NCBI GenBank assembly: GCA_016936495.1
Contig: JAFGXT010000390.1
Coordinates: forward strand, 1 to 34,722
Length of the DNA: 34,722 nucleotides
Source: Victivallales bacterium
GTDB lineage: Bacteria > Verrucomicrobiota > Lentisphaeria > Victivallales > SZUA-371
Reading direction: 5' to 3'
Made by a program: the position numbers and the translations under genes. A model generated the notes under the pieces. The model ran no database searches, was not told where the DNA came from, and worked only from the letters and a program-made list of their open reading frames with translations. Positions 9,301-17,040 of this stretch are shown piece by piece; position 1 is the stretch's first letter, and each line of letters begins with the position of its first letter.

Positions 9301-9508
9301 GGCTGAAGCTCAGGCGACTGACCGAACCCACCGTATCGGACAGCTCAACCCTGTTACCAGCGTCAAACTGGTGGTGAAAGATACGGTGGAGGAAAAAATT
9401 CTGGCGCTTCAGGATAAAAAAGCCGCGATCTTCCAAAGTCTGCTCGAAAACCCCGAAGCCTCCACCGGAAAACTATCCGTCGAAGACCTCGAATTCCTGT
9501 TTGAATAG
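6320..9508 (+). CDS. SWI2/SNF2-family ATPase with N-terminal SWIM zinc finger
   Basis: A 1062-residue DNA translocase of the bacterial SNF2 type. A SWIM zinc-binding motif lies near residues 78-92 (CSC...CEH). A long middle region of about 500 residues with no motif I recognise follows. Then comes the two-lobed ATPase: DYQLHGVEWM, Walker A DEMGLGKT (about 628-635), DEAQ box LDEAQHIKNP (about 726), motif III LTGTPLENS, and the C-lobe motifs LLSLKAGGTGLNL and TDRTHRIGQ (about 1000). SWIM-SNF2 proteins are common bacterial relatives of RapA; most have no established role, with remodelling of protein-DNA or polymerase-DNA complexes inferred. An AAAGG ribosome binding site precedes the ATG. It stands alone, convergent with the PBP2 operon. 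No neighbouring defence genes are seen. Confidence 0.95.
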   Translation: MEQSEKQGIQQRMAESFESKIVKIAGEDNFKQGKQLLKNNCLICAYRSAKGRLNAAFRDKKDRIDHVEVANKTNSASCSCSKCSDTQICEHAVATILYFSRFPANAVRPDAQDEPGKYRGLKYEGFTELARQSLNAPEAELLLTAESAFPHVPSKFEHALIGAKLRVGTREYIGNLNNIRQLHFGKSLAASLKIEQFSQQDRQIIRFLAINAEPDSSKLTLDAEQTAELFHCLSGFDNFTQGGRKVIIHRNTAEPVMLYTPTPKGCLLRSALIIDGAILPLKSAKVITGRAGCWTGMSGEYWWVPATVDVSWLRSFLRTSEQDCNTDASKLLLNEKDNLPVKLIRLENGTLENKECFTLYNAVLTQDKALELQLSFDYDGAYYPPDESAFGCSKGSFWKRNQEEEKAVVDELIRFGFRQVKPLTGKTVFVLDDPEAVGVFADKLIPEWQKSLRLHYLSGQLAALSAGGRGVPQINLQCQVVKTNPKSYQLEYFLKYDRARFLWKDIYQVAKNNHHYHMFAGRIFKISKELRKFMLAAANIIHPVNGEKFLFQIPRSSVPFWVSAGKNIPGAVPPEFYAFSELLNHPEIIEAPKPDNKSFKINATLRDYQLHGVEWMKSLSDRGFNFILADEMGLGKTLQTLTLLAERLNKKSSPALVICPTSLVENWLREATKFTPSFKTMAIRGAKRGELWGQAMSQNLVITSYSIIKRDIHLLEKMDFSYVILDEAQHIKNPSTANAKTCKAITAGHKIVLTGTPLENSPEDLWSIFDFLHPDMLGSHNSFKNYYGDLSGDREKQNNLAARVAPFILRRKKLDVCTELPPKQEQILYCEMDSAQRKLYEQIADMGRKEFRRLAALNGKSATNMEILTILMRMRQICCHPLLLPKELNTSVSDSSKMDLMKELVLENIDSGHKMLLFSQFTSLLSLIKNWLKEENISFEYLDGSTKDRLDRVDNFNNSPDIPLFLLSLKAGGTGLNLTSADTVIIFDPWWNPAAEAQATDRTHRIGQLNPVTSVKLVVKDTVEEKILALQDKKAAIFQSLLENPEASTGKLSVEDLEFLFE

Positions 9509-9524
9509 CAAGTAGCTTTTTCCT

Positions 9525-9593
9525 CATTCCCGAGCGGTAATAAATTGCGGAAATGAATAAATAAAGACTATTTCCATTCCCGAGCGGGAATAA
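9525..9593. repeat. Two 19-base repeats 50 bp apart, one forming a perfect hairpin
   Basis: CATTCCCGAGCGGTAATAA at 9525-9543 recurs at 9575-9593 with a single change (T to G at the fourteenth base). The second copy contains a perfect 7-bp stem (ATTCCCG-AG-CGGGAAT, 9576-9591); the first copy has one mismatch in it. They fill the gap between the convergent SNF2 and PBP2 genes. They may act as a bidirectional transcription stop or be REP-like elements. Neither copy is followed by a proper T-run. Confidence 0.7.
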
Positions 9594-9622
9594 CTGCAAA
9601 TTTTATATGACTGAACAATTTG

Positions 9623-11446
9623 TTATTTACCGGTGAGCCATTGGGTGAAGAAGTCTTTGACGATGGGGGCGCAGGTGCCGCCGCCGCTGTCGCCGTATTC
9701 GACCAGTACGACCATGGCGTAAGTTTTGTCTTTATAAGTGCCATAGCTTATGAACCAGGTGTTTTTATGACGGTTCTCGCGGGAGCCGACTTCACCGGTG
9801 CCGCTTTTGCCTGAGAGAGTGATGACGTCATTACGGGCGCGCTTGCCCGATCCTTCGCTGGTATTGACCACATTATACATTCCCTGCCGGACTATATCGA
9901 GATGCGCTGCCGAGACCGGCAGACGCCCGGTTTCCTGTGCTTTATTAACATACAGTAAATTACCATGAGCGTCCATTATACGGTTCAGTAAGTAGGGTTT
10001 ATACAGTACTCCGCCATTAGCGATGGCGGCGGTATAAACTACCGCCTGAAGTGGGGTTATAACGATTATCCCTTGTCCCATGGACAGCAAGCCGGTATCA
10101 TAGGCGTTCCAACGCGTCCCGAAGATGCGTCGTTTATCTTCACGTGTTGGCACCAGCCCGGGTCTTTCCGCAAGAACAAAGCCCGCACGGCGTCCAAGTC
10201 CGGCGGAACGGAAGAAATCACACATGGGATCAAGCCCCAGCAGGAGACCTTTTTCAATAAAATAGTCGTTGCACGAGACCGCCAGAGCTCTGACTAGATC
10301 GACCTCGCCGTGTCCGCCCCGGCGCCAGCTGGCGCAACGTATTTTAGCATCGCCGATTTGAGTGGCACCGTCGCATACGATTGAGGAAGCATCTATGTTA
10401 TTTTCGAGCAACCCCATAGCTACCAGCGGTTTAACAATAGAACCAGGGGTATATTCACCATTGCAGGCGCGGTTAAGCATAGGTTTGTCTTTGTCCTTGA
10501 TAAGCTGGTTCCATTCTGCGCTGGAAATGCCGCCGGAAAAGGCATTGGGGTCAAATGAGGGGGTGGAGACCATTGCGATCACGGCTCCGGAATCAGCGTC
10601 GAGCACGATACCAGCTCCGATTTTATCCGCCATAAGTCTATACAGAATAGATTGAGCGCGCCAGTCAATAGTCAACTCTATGTCATTGCCATTGGCGACT
10701 TCTTCAGTACCTATTTCTTCAAAGATATAGCCGCGGTGGTCAACTCTGACCATACTGCCGCCGGGTTTGCCTTTGAGTCCGCGCAGTTCCACCGGGGTGT
10801 CGTCGATATTGTCGAATTCCCGTTCCACGCCTTGTTTGCCGACCAGATCGGGGATATAATAGAAAAATTCCTCTTTATCTTCCGCCCTGACCGGATCTTC
10901 TGAGCCGGTATAGCCCAGTACGTGAGCAAAGGTGTTGTTATCCGGATAAAAGCGTTCGGCTTTGACCTCCACTTCCATACCCCTGACGGGTTCCCGAAGC
11001 TCGGAGATGGCGGCAAGTTCGGCTTCACTAAGGTTTTCAAAAACGGTGAACGGCAGTCCGGGGCGGAAATTCATATGTGTGCGTATATCGTTTTCCCCGT
11101 AAGTCATCGGACGACCGATCCGTCGGGAAATACGGTCTATCTGTTCAAGGATAAACTTTATAGTCTTATTGGCTCTGCCGGGTTGACGCATTTCGCCCAA
11201 GTGGAGGATGATATTAAAAGCGGGTCTGTTATCGGCAATGACTTGCCCGTCCGAAGAGAGTATACGACCGCGAATGGAGGGAATTCTTATACGTCGGATG
11301 GACTGTCTGGAAATCGCGTCACGATGTTCCTCACCCTTGCGTATTTGCACACTCCAGAGGCTTAGCAGCAACAGGGCGTATCCCGCGATCAGAATCAAAC
11401 CCAGAATAACTATACGTGTAAACGATGATGGAAATCTGACGCCCAC
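9623..11446 (-). CDS. mrdA: Penicillin-binding protein 2, peptidoglycan D,D-transpeptidase
   Basis: Cross-links peptidoglycan during cell elongation. The 607-residue class B PBP has one N-terminal membrane helix (about 10-31), a pedestal/dimerisation domain (about 50-235, including RGRILSSDGQVIADNRP) and a transpeptidase domain. All three catalytic motifs are present: SxxK as Ser336-Ile-Val-Lys339, SxN as Ser391-Cys-Asn393, and KTG-type Lys547-Ser-Gly-Thr in LSGKSGTGEVG. Length and the motif context EYTPGSIVKPLVA fit PBP2 rather than PBP3/FtsI. It lies 11 bp downstream of mreD in the order fabK-like, mreC, mreD, pbp2, the usual elongasome arrangement. No rodA or mreB is adjacent; pbp2 is the last gene, so rodA must be elsewhere. 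Confidence 0.95.
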   Translation of the reverse strand: MGVRFPSSFTRIVILGLILIAGYALLLLSLWSVQIRKGEEHRDAISRQSIRRIRIPSIRGRILSSDGQVIADNRPAFNIILHLGEMRQPGRANKTIKFILEQIDRISRRIGRPMTYGENDIRTHMNFRPGLPFTVFENLSEAELAAISELREPVRGMEVEVKAERFYPDNNTFAHVLGYTGSEDPVRAEDKEEFFYYIPDLVGKQGVEREFDNIDDTPVELRGLKGKPGGSMVRVDHRGYIFEEIGTEEVANGNDIELTIDWRAQSILYRLMADKIGAGIVLDADSGAVIAMVSTPSFDPNAFSGGISSAEWNQLIKDKDKPMLNRACNGEYTPGSIVKPLVAMGLLENNIDASSIVCDGATQIGDAKIRCASWRRGGHGEVDLVRALAVSCNDYFIEKGLLLGLDPMCDFFRSAGLGRRAGFVLAERPGLVPTREDKRRIFGTRWNAYDTGLLSMGQGIIVITPLQAVVYTAAIANGGVLYKPYLLNRIMDAHGNLLYVNKAQETGRLPVSAAHLDIVRQGMYNVVNTSEGSGKRARNDVITLSGKSGTGEVGSRENRHKNTWFISYGTYKDKTYAMVVLVEYGDSGGGTCAPIVKDFFTQWLTGK

Positions 11447-11457
11447 TTATACCTCCC

Positions 11458-11991
11458 TCATCTGCCGTGTATGATTTGTTCACGCGCCTTGTCAAACCTG
11501 GCTATCCCCAGCCGTTCGGACATGGAGTCGACCCAGGCGATATAAACAGGTAACAGCGCACCTGAAAAAATAATGGCGAATACGGAAGTCATGGCATTGC
11601 GGAAAAGCAGATCATGACCGGGCGTCCAGCCGAGATGAAAACTATTATATAACGCCTGCGGCACAACCCATGCGCCTCCGAGAAATATCCCGAAGACCAC
11701 GCGCATCCACCATGCCTTGTCATCGGCCTTCACCAACCATACCACGGCGGCGGGGACGGCGATCAGCAGCAGCGTCGCCGAATACATATTTTCTCTAAAA
11801 TACAGCATATCCATGCAAGCACCAAGCGTAAGGGCGACGGCTATGCCCGTCTGTCTGCTCCAGGTTACCGAAACATAAAAGACCAGATATGAGCACAAAG
11901 GTATCCAGAAGCCGTACGCTCCGAGCATGACTTCCAGCCACAGCGTAAAAAACATCAACACCATTATGAAGATAAACGCAAACACGGTCAA
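11458..11991 (-). CDS. mreD: Rod shape-determining protein MreD-like
   Basis: A 177-residue integral membrane protein with about five hydrophobic helices and short charged loops, ending in a basic, soluble tail (RLGIARFDKAREQIIHGR). MreD is poorly conserved in sequence; the call rests on size, topology and position between mreC and pbp2. Its start overlaps the mreC stop by 4 bp (ATGA), implying translational coupling. In the family MreD links MreC to the elongation complex in the inner membrane. Confidence 0.85.
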   Translation of the reverse strand: MTVFAFIFIMVLMFFTLWLEVMLGAYGFWIPLCSYLVFYVSVTWSRQTGIAVALTLGACMDMLYFRENMYSATLLLIAVPAAVVWLVKADDKAWWMRVVFGIFLGGAWVVPQALYNSFHLGWTPGHDLLFRNAMTSVFAIIFSGALLPVYIAWVDSMSERLGIARFDKAREQIIHGR

Positions 11992-12836
11992 TCCCCCGAT
12001 ATTACCATGACGAAACGTATCTGATTGAGATCGGCACCAAGCTCGATATCCACTTCTTTATAAAGATTTTTATAATTGCGTATGCTGCCGCTGCGCTCAG
12101 CGATCTTCCCGACATACAGTCCCGCCGGAGTAGTACGACTCAGTCCTGAAGTAAGCACACGCATGCCCGGGCGGTAATCAAAATCACGGGGCAGATATAT
12201 GCCGCGCACAAAGAAATCGCCATCACTGCCGAACCCGCCATTAAGTATACCGCGTCCGTTGTTGTCAGGTATGGAAATACTTACACGGCAACTGGAATTC
12301 ATCAATGTGTTAACTTCGGCGGTATGTCTGGTTACAGCGGAAATACGTCCGACCACGGCAAGTTCGACTATATCCTCGTGAACTATTCCGCTAACGACGA
12401 CGTCGCCAGAGCGGATTCCTGCGTCGCCGCCCTTGTCAATAGTGAAACGCTCTTTCCATGCGGTGGGGTCGCGAAGGATAATTTCCGCGAAATGGAATTC
12501 AAATTCGACGCGTTTTTTCAACTGGAGCAAGCGGCGCAGTTCGGCATTTTCCTCCCCCAGGGAGCTGTAAGCCGACAATTCGGCAGCGAGGCGCAGGTTC
12601 AACTTCTCAGTTTGTTCCAACGCTCCCGCAAGGGATTTTCTGCTTTCCAGCAGCAACGCCTTATTGCTCAGCTCACGCTGTCCCTTTACCGGATAATGCA
12701 AAAAAGGAAAAAAGAAATCCCCTGTAATCCTCTGAACCGCTCGCCTGGCGGACTGAATAAAAGTTACGCCAAGAAACAATATAAGGACTAACGCGCAAAG
12801 AACATTCAGGATATTCCTTTTTCCCGGACTTACCAT
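11988..12836 (-). CDS. mreC: Rod shape-determining protein MreC
   Basis: A 282-residue elongasome scaffold. It has a cytoplasmic tip, one membrane helix (about 9-28, ILNVLCALVLILFLGVTF) and a periplasmic coiled coil (about 60-110, with EQTEKLNLRLAAELS and EENAELRRLLQLKK). The MreC beta domain follows, with the recognisable stretches RDPTAWKERFTIDKG, GDVVVSGIV and MRVLTSGLS. Its ATG overlaps the stop codon of the fabK-like gene by one base (TGATG), and mreD follows with a 4-bp overlap, so translation of the unit is probably coupled. Length is within the normal range for MreC. Confidence 0.94.
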   Translation of the reverse strand: MVSPGKRNILNVLCALVLILFLGVTFIQSARRAVQRITGDFFFPFLHYPVKGQRELSNKALLLESRKSLAGALEQTEKLNLRLAAELSAYSSLGEENAELRRLLQLKKRVEFEFHFAEIILRDPTAWKERFTIDKGGDAGIRSGDVVVSGIVHEDIVELAVVGRISAVTRHTAEVNTLMNSSCRVSISIPDNNGRGILNGGFGSDGDFFVRGIYLPRDFDYRPGMRVLTSGLSRTTPAGLYVGKIAERSGSIRNYKNLYKEVDIELGADLNQIRFVMVISGD

Positions 12837-13867
12837 CAGAGACAGTTGATTTTTTCCTTGATAAGTTTTATTTCCTCACCGGCGTCTTCCATAAGCTCTT
12901 GGAGCAACGCGGATACCGGCACTATCTGATCCACCAGTCCGACTGACTGACCAGCCATGAGAGAACCGCGTTCGACGTCGCCATCGACGGCCGCCTGACG
13001 CAAGGCTCCGATCCAGAAAGTCTCGACTTCATTCTGAGCTTCTTCGCGGGAAATCTCATCAGTTTCAAGCTGTTTGAGCAGTTTGAGCTGGAGTTTGCCG
13101 AAAGCGTCCGTGCCCTTATTACGCAGGGCGCGAACAGCGACCACCGGCAGTTTTGAATCATACTGGGGAGTTGAGACCGCATCGCGTGCATTGGCACGTT
13201 TGAATACGTTTTTGAAATTTTCATGAACACGGCTTTCTTCAGTCATGACGAAGCGGGTACCGAGCTGAACGCCAGCGGCTCCCATCAACATGACATGAGC
13301 AAGCATTTTACCGGTGGCGATACCTCCGGCGACGAACACCGGTATCTGGTCGCGCACTTCAAAAAGCACCTGCTGGAGAAGAACGCTCAACGCTACATGT
13401 CCGATATGACCTCCGGCTTCGCTACCTTCGAGAATAATGGCGTCGGAACCGAAACGTATCATACGTTTGGCAATGGACAAAGTGGAGGCGAAGCACATGA
13501 CTTTAGCGCCGCTGGCTTTGGCTATTTCTATCTCTTCTTTTTTGGGGAAACTCCCGGCAAAAATGATATAAGGTATTTTGAGTTCTCCGAGCAGTTCCAG
13601 ATGTGAACGGTAGTTAGGTGCGATAGTGATAAGATTGACACCAAAGGGTTTATCAGTCATTTCACGTATCGCGGCTACCTGTTGTTTGAGAATATCCGCA
13701 GGAGCGTTACCACCCGCAAGCGAGGCGAAGCCACCGGCGTTACATACTGCCGAGACCAGATTCGGTTCGCTTACCCAAGTCATAGCGCCACAGATAATCG
13801 GGTATTCACAGCCGAGAAAATCACGGCCTTTCTGCATCATTTTATCCAATTCAGGACTTACTTTCAT
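12836..13867 (-). CDS. fabK: FabK-type enoyl-ACP reductase II / nitronate monooxygenase family flavoprotein
   Basis: An FMN-dependent TIM-barrel protein of 343 residues. The N-terminal block YPIICGAMTWVSEPNLVSAV, then GGNAP, DKPFGVN, the flavin-site EGSEAGGHIG with His154, the phosphate-binding VAGGIATG and GVQLGTRF, and the C-terminal GDVERGSLMAGQ all follow the FabK pattern rather than the shorter nitronate monooxygenase pattern. FabK reduces enoyl-ACP in the last step of the fatty acid elongation cycle. It is first in the mreC-mreD-pbp2 operon (stop and mreC start share a base), so membrane lipid and wall synthesis may be co-expressed. A nitronate monooxygenase role remains possible because the families share the fold and motifs. 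An AAAGG sits 9 bases before the ATG. Confidence 0.82.
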   Translation of the reverse strand: MKVSPELDKMMQKGRDFLGCEYPIICGAMTWVSEPNLVSAVCNAGGFASLAGGNAPADILKQQVAAIREMTDKPFGVNLITIAPNYRSHLELLGELKIPYIIFAGSFPKKEEIEIAKASGAKVMCFASTLSIAKRMIRFGSDAIILEGSEAGGHIGHVALSVLLQQVLFEVRDQIPVFVAGGIATGKMLAHVMLMGAAGVQLGTRFVMTEESRVHENFKNVFKRANARDAVSTPQYDSKLPVVAVRALRNKGTDAFGKLQLKLLKQLETDEISREEAQNEVETFWIGALRQAAVDGDVERGSLMAGQSVGLVDQIVPVSALLQELMEDAGEEIKLIKEKINCL

Positions 13868-13916
13868 CTTTTAAAACCTTTCATAATGTCTAAATTTATT
13901 TCACAATAACTCTATA

Positions 13917-13943
13917 TTACCACCGGAAATCAGTTCCGGGTAA
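13917..13943 (-). terminator. Hairpin between the two envelope operons, possible transcription stop
   Basis: The sequence folds into CCGGAA-ATCAG-TTCCGG (13923-13939), extended by TTAC/GTAA flanks with a small bulge. It lies about 30 bp after the stop of the last gene of the murJ unit and before fabK. There is no T-run on either strand, so termination is uncertain; it may instead protect the mRNA end. Confidence 0.35.
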
Positions 13944-13972
13944 TGTGCCCCAACTCAAAGCAGTCCTATAAT

Positions 13973-15382
13973 CTACTCCACTTTCAAGGCTTTTTCCAGT
14001 TGATCAAGATAATTATTTAATTCTGGCCATGCTCTACGCGATTCTTCATCGACAATATCCATGATCTGAAATTCACACTGATACCTTTCCCACGGCGAAG
14101 AATGTTGCTGCGCAATGGCTTCCAAATAATCCTCCATATCCCTCTGCCGTTTATAAACCTGCTCTATACCTTCAAGCGCGATTTTAAGCGAATCGGATTC
14201 GGGCGGCGGCGCTTCGACTCCCGCTGGAATATTCGTTGCCGTATCGCCGACAGCATCCGATTCCGGCAATGAGTTTACCGCCTTATACAGTTTGGCAAAA
14301 GCCGGAGAAAACAAAGCGGGACTTTCACGTTCCAAAGCGGAAAAGCGTTCAATCAAAGCAATCTTAAGCATTTTTTTATCATACACGCCGTCCCACTTTT
14401 CGTCCAGCTCGTTCAACTTACAGCTGACACTGACAGTTGTCGTAGCGTCTCGATCTTGCAAAGTCAAATACTCCACGGACAGCAATCGTTCATAATGTTC
14501 TTTCCATATATGGATCGGTAGCGGCATGAAATTATTTATAACCTGACCGCGTAAATAATCTCTAAACCAGCGGCGGACAAGTTCATTTTCCGATACATTG
14601 TCCTTATTCTGCAAGCGACGTTTGTGTCTGGATGAGCTAAGGATAATTCTCCCGGCGGTCATATAAAACGCCTCACCAGGAGCTATACCCTTATTGGCGG
14701 CAAGCACGATCATCTCGTAAAAAAGGTTATTTCTGGCTGAGCTTTCACTATGACAGCGCGAAGTAAGCATATCGCACAATTCCATATACAGCTCAAACAT
14801 CACTCCGCGATCAGGGGTTATTTTATCCGACAAGACATCATCAAGTCCGATTTGAATCCCAGCGAGTTCGGCATTTCTGACGCGCGGATATAATCTGACC
14901 TGATTCTGCCCTCCGCCCCCGCGGATGCGCCAGATAAATTCCAGCGTACCCATCTGAAGCCAGTACGGAACAATGTCCAGCCGCTCCATATCTGGCACCT
15001 GAATGCCGGAACGGATCAGATAAAAACAGCATACCAATTTGCGTTGAACCTCAAAATCATCTTTCCACAAAGAGTAATCAGCGGGCAGATAAATAAGCAG
15101 AGTACTACGGGTCTGAACCAGCCTTAAGTTACCTTCCGGTCGGTCATCGACCATAAAAACGGTACATGCGACGCCCGGTTCTGAACGCGCACCGAGCCTC
15201 AGCATCCGGGTCACGCCATTTTCTATATCACGAATATGGTTTCTTACGGTAAATAAATCCTTGCAGGACTGGCTGAAAATAATTCTGGTGCCATGGTCGG
15301 TAACCACGCGCGGAGCTGAAGCCGGTACAAGTGCCGGGTAGCACAACATCCAGAAAAATATCAAAAGTCCGTAATATTTCAT
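13973..15382 (-). CDS. Exported hypothetical protein, last gene of the murJ unit
   Basis: I do not recognise this 469-residue protein. It has a signal peptide (about 1-23, hydrophobic LLIFFWMLCYPALV, likely cleavage after ASA), so a periplasmic or outer-membrane-facing location is likely. One stretch (about 120-160, QRKLVCCFYLIRSG then PYWLQMGTLEFIWR) resembles the spacing of the helix pair in MA-type metallopeptidases, but the HExxH zinc motif is absent. That is a weak resemblance only. A Pro/Glu-rich linker (about 380-400) separates a charged C-terminal helical part (SLKIALEGIEQVYKRQRDME). It starts 5 bp after the stop of the preceding unknown gene, so the two are very likely translated from one mRNA with murJ and the nitroreductase. 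Confidence 0.8.
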   Translation of the reverse strand: MKYYGLLIFFWMLCYPALVPASAPRVVTDHGTRIIFSQSCKDLFTVRNHIRDIENGVTRMLRLGARSEPGVACTVFMVDDRPEGNLRLVQTRSTLLIYLPADYSLWKDDFEVQRKLVCCFYLIRSGIQVPDMERLDIVPYWLQMGTLEFIWRIRGGGGQNQVRLYPRVRNAELAGIQIGLDDVLSDKITPDRGVMFELYMELCDMLTSRCHSESSARNNLFYEMIVLAANKGIAPGEAFYMTAGRIILSSSRHKRRLQNKDNVSENELVRRWFRDYLRGQVINNFMPLPIHIWKEHYERLLSVEYLTLQDRDATTTVSVSCKLNELDEKWDGVYDKKMLKIALIERFSALERESPALFSPAFAKLYKAVNSLPESDAVGDTATNIPAGVEAPPPESDSLKIALEGIEQVYKRQRDMEDYLEAIAQQHSSPWERYQCEFQIMDIVDEESRRAWPELNNYLDQLEKALKVE

Positions 15383-15387
15383 TCACA

Positions 15388-16521
15388 TCATTCCGAGTCT
15401 TCCTGTTCAAATACATTTTTCATGCCGTATATGGATGGAAGTGACTGAATATCCTTACCGGTGGCGTAAAATCTCAAATTGGAACCGGACTTGAGCAGCA
15501 GACGATTAGCCCACAGCCACTGATCCATGATGTTCAGGATGTCCCAGTGCAAGAGCAAACGCTTTTTGCCCCGGTCGAGATGTGCCGCCGCGAGACATAT
15601 ATGCGGCTCAACGTTCACCATTGTGAATCCAGCGCTTTCAGTAGCGCCTCCGGCAAGCGAGCGTATCATGGAGCGAAAACGTTTTCTGAGCGCGTTGGCT
15701 TCAAAGCATGGCGCGGCGCTGAATTTGTCTTCATCAAGCATGACTTTGCCTTCCTCCGGCATTTCCATATCCATAAGATCAAGATATGAGCCGGAACCTG
15801 GTTGAGCATCCGGGGCGTTATCCTTGACCGACCAGGCAAAATACCATTTAAAGCGCAAGCCGCGCTGCGGTGGTAGCGACTCTTCTTTTTTGACGTAGAC
15901 ATTGCGGATTATCTTTATGCCTTTGGCATCGCCGAATATTTTAAACTCTGTTCCGGCATTGTATTTGCTGCCGCAGTTCCAACGCCAGAGGTCATCACCG
16001 GCGCCGACTTCCCAGATACCCCCATCAACCATCTCGACCAGGCATATCAGAAACGGGTCGGCATCATGATAAAACACCTGTTCCCCGGTTCCCGCGTCGT
16101 GCCACTCCACTTGAGGGAGGCTTTCCAAACCAGTATTCACCGGGATTATACCTACACGTTTGACCTCGCCATCAATTTTGATATCATCAAGCGCAATATT
16201 TTTTACCGGCATACCGCCTTTCATGGATATATCGGTAATGACTTTGGCATGGTTTGCCGCGAATTCGATATTGCGTCTGATTTCCGGCTCTATGCCGAAG
16301 GGTATGACCGCCATCGTCTCGACGCTGGAACTCAGACCGTCAACTGAGGCGTGTCTGCGAAATTTCTTCATCATAGCTTCCGCTTCGCTGAAACCACCCA
16401 GGCTGACAGGACGCAAAGTCAACACCGACGCACCGGAGCGGAATTCAAAGGACAATCCACGCTCCAGACTTACAACACCTTCAAGTTCAGGACGTTTAAT
16501 ACTTATATTTTCAGGATTCAT
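15388..16521 (-). CDS. Hypothetical protein, third gene of the murJ unit
   Basis: A 377-residue protein without signal peptide or membrane segment. I do not recognise it. The sequence looks mostly beta: alternating hydrophobic stretches such as GLSFEFRSGASVLTLRPVSLGG, VKRVGIIPVNTG, FLICLVEMVDGGIWEVGAGDDLWRWNCG and LRFKWYFAWSV. A C-terminal helical piece reads KKRLLLHWDILNIMDQWLWANRLLL. No catalytic motif stands out. It is packed between the nitroreductase (5-bp gap) and the exported unknown (5-bp gap). That packing suggests a shared role, possibly in the envelope given murJ at the head of the unit; this is inference from position only. Confidence 0.78.
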   Translation of the reverse strand: MNPENISIKRPELEGVVSLERGLSFEFRSGASVLTLRPVSLGGFSEAEAMMKKFRRHASVDGLSSSVETMAVIPFGIEPEIRRNIEFAANHAKVITDISMKGGMPVKNIALDDIKIDGEVKRVGIIPVNTGLESLPQVEWHDAGTGEQVFYHDADPFLICLVEMVDGGIWEVGAGDDLWRWNCGSKYNAGTEFKIFGDAKGIKIIRNVYVKKEESLPPQRGLRFKWYFAWSVKDNAPDAQPGSGSYLDLMDMEMPEEGKVMLDEDKFSAAPCFEANALRKRFRSMIRSLAGGATESAGFTMVNVEPHICLAAAHLDRGKKRLLLHWDILNIMDQWLWANRLLLKSGSNLRFYATGKDIQSLPSIYGMKNVFEQEDSE

Positions 16522-16526
16522 ATTAT

Positions 16527-17036
16527 TTATTTTACCACCACTACAGTTTCCGATACATCTTTACGTTCTATATCACGCGCGGGAACGGCAGGATAACCCA
16601 ACGGGCTTATCGCCAACACGCTCCACGGCGGCTTGATACCCAGCGCCTTATCCATTCTCGCCCGGTCATAGGCGCAGATCCAGCAGGTGCCCAGCCCCTC
16701 AGACGCCGCCGCCAGCACCAAATGCTCCATCGCAATTGCCAGATCAATATCGACAATTGGCGTTCCTTCCTGCGGGCGCTTCCAGCAATTTTCAGAGTCT
16801 CCCAACGCCACCACTATCGCAGGAGCCTCCTTCAACCAGGGCTGGGAATAGTTGGCACATATTTTCGTGCGTAATTCCTCATTGAAGATTATCCTGAACT
16901 GCCAGGGCTGCATGTTGCATGCCGAGGGCGCCAGATTAACCGCTTCAGAAATACGTTCTATTACTTCATCTGGTATCGACGCGTCTTTATAACCGCGTAT
17001 ACTTCTCCTGCTTCTTACTACATCATAAAAATCCAT
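16527..17036 (-). CDS. Nitroreductase-family FMN oxidoreductase
   Basis: A 169-residue protein of the short nitroreductase group. N-terminal FMN-phosphate-binding RSRRSIRGY (8-16), the APSACNMQPWQF stretch (36-47) that packs on the flavin, and the C-terminal GLGTCWICAYDRARM and VLAISPLGYPA segments are characteristic. Such enzymes are FMN-bound, usually homodimeric, and reduce nitro groups, quinones or other acceptors with NAD(P)H; the natural substrate cannot be told. AAGGAG lies 7 bases before the ATG, inside the last codons of the murJ unit spacer (4-bp gap), so it is translationally linked to murJ. Confidence 0.93.
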   Translation of the reverse strand: MDFYDVVRSRRSIRGYKDASIPDEVIERISEAVNLAPSACNMQPWQFRIIFNEELRTKICANYSQPWLKEAPAIVVALGDSENCWKRPQEGTPIVDIDLAIAMEHLVLAAASEGLGTCWICAYDRARMDKALGIKPPWSVLAISPLGYPAVPARDIERKDVSETVVVVK

Positions 17037-17040
17037 ATTA

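Noticed and set aside
6320-9508. SNF2 ATPase as part of a phage-defence system
   Set aside because: No nuclease, methyltransferase or phospholipase partner lies nearby; flanking genes are an esterase unit and the cell-shape operon.
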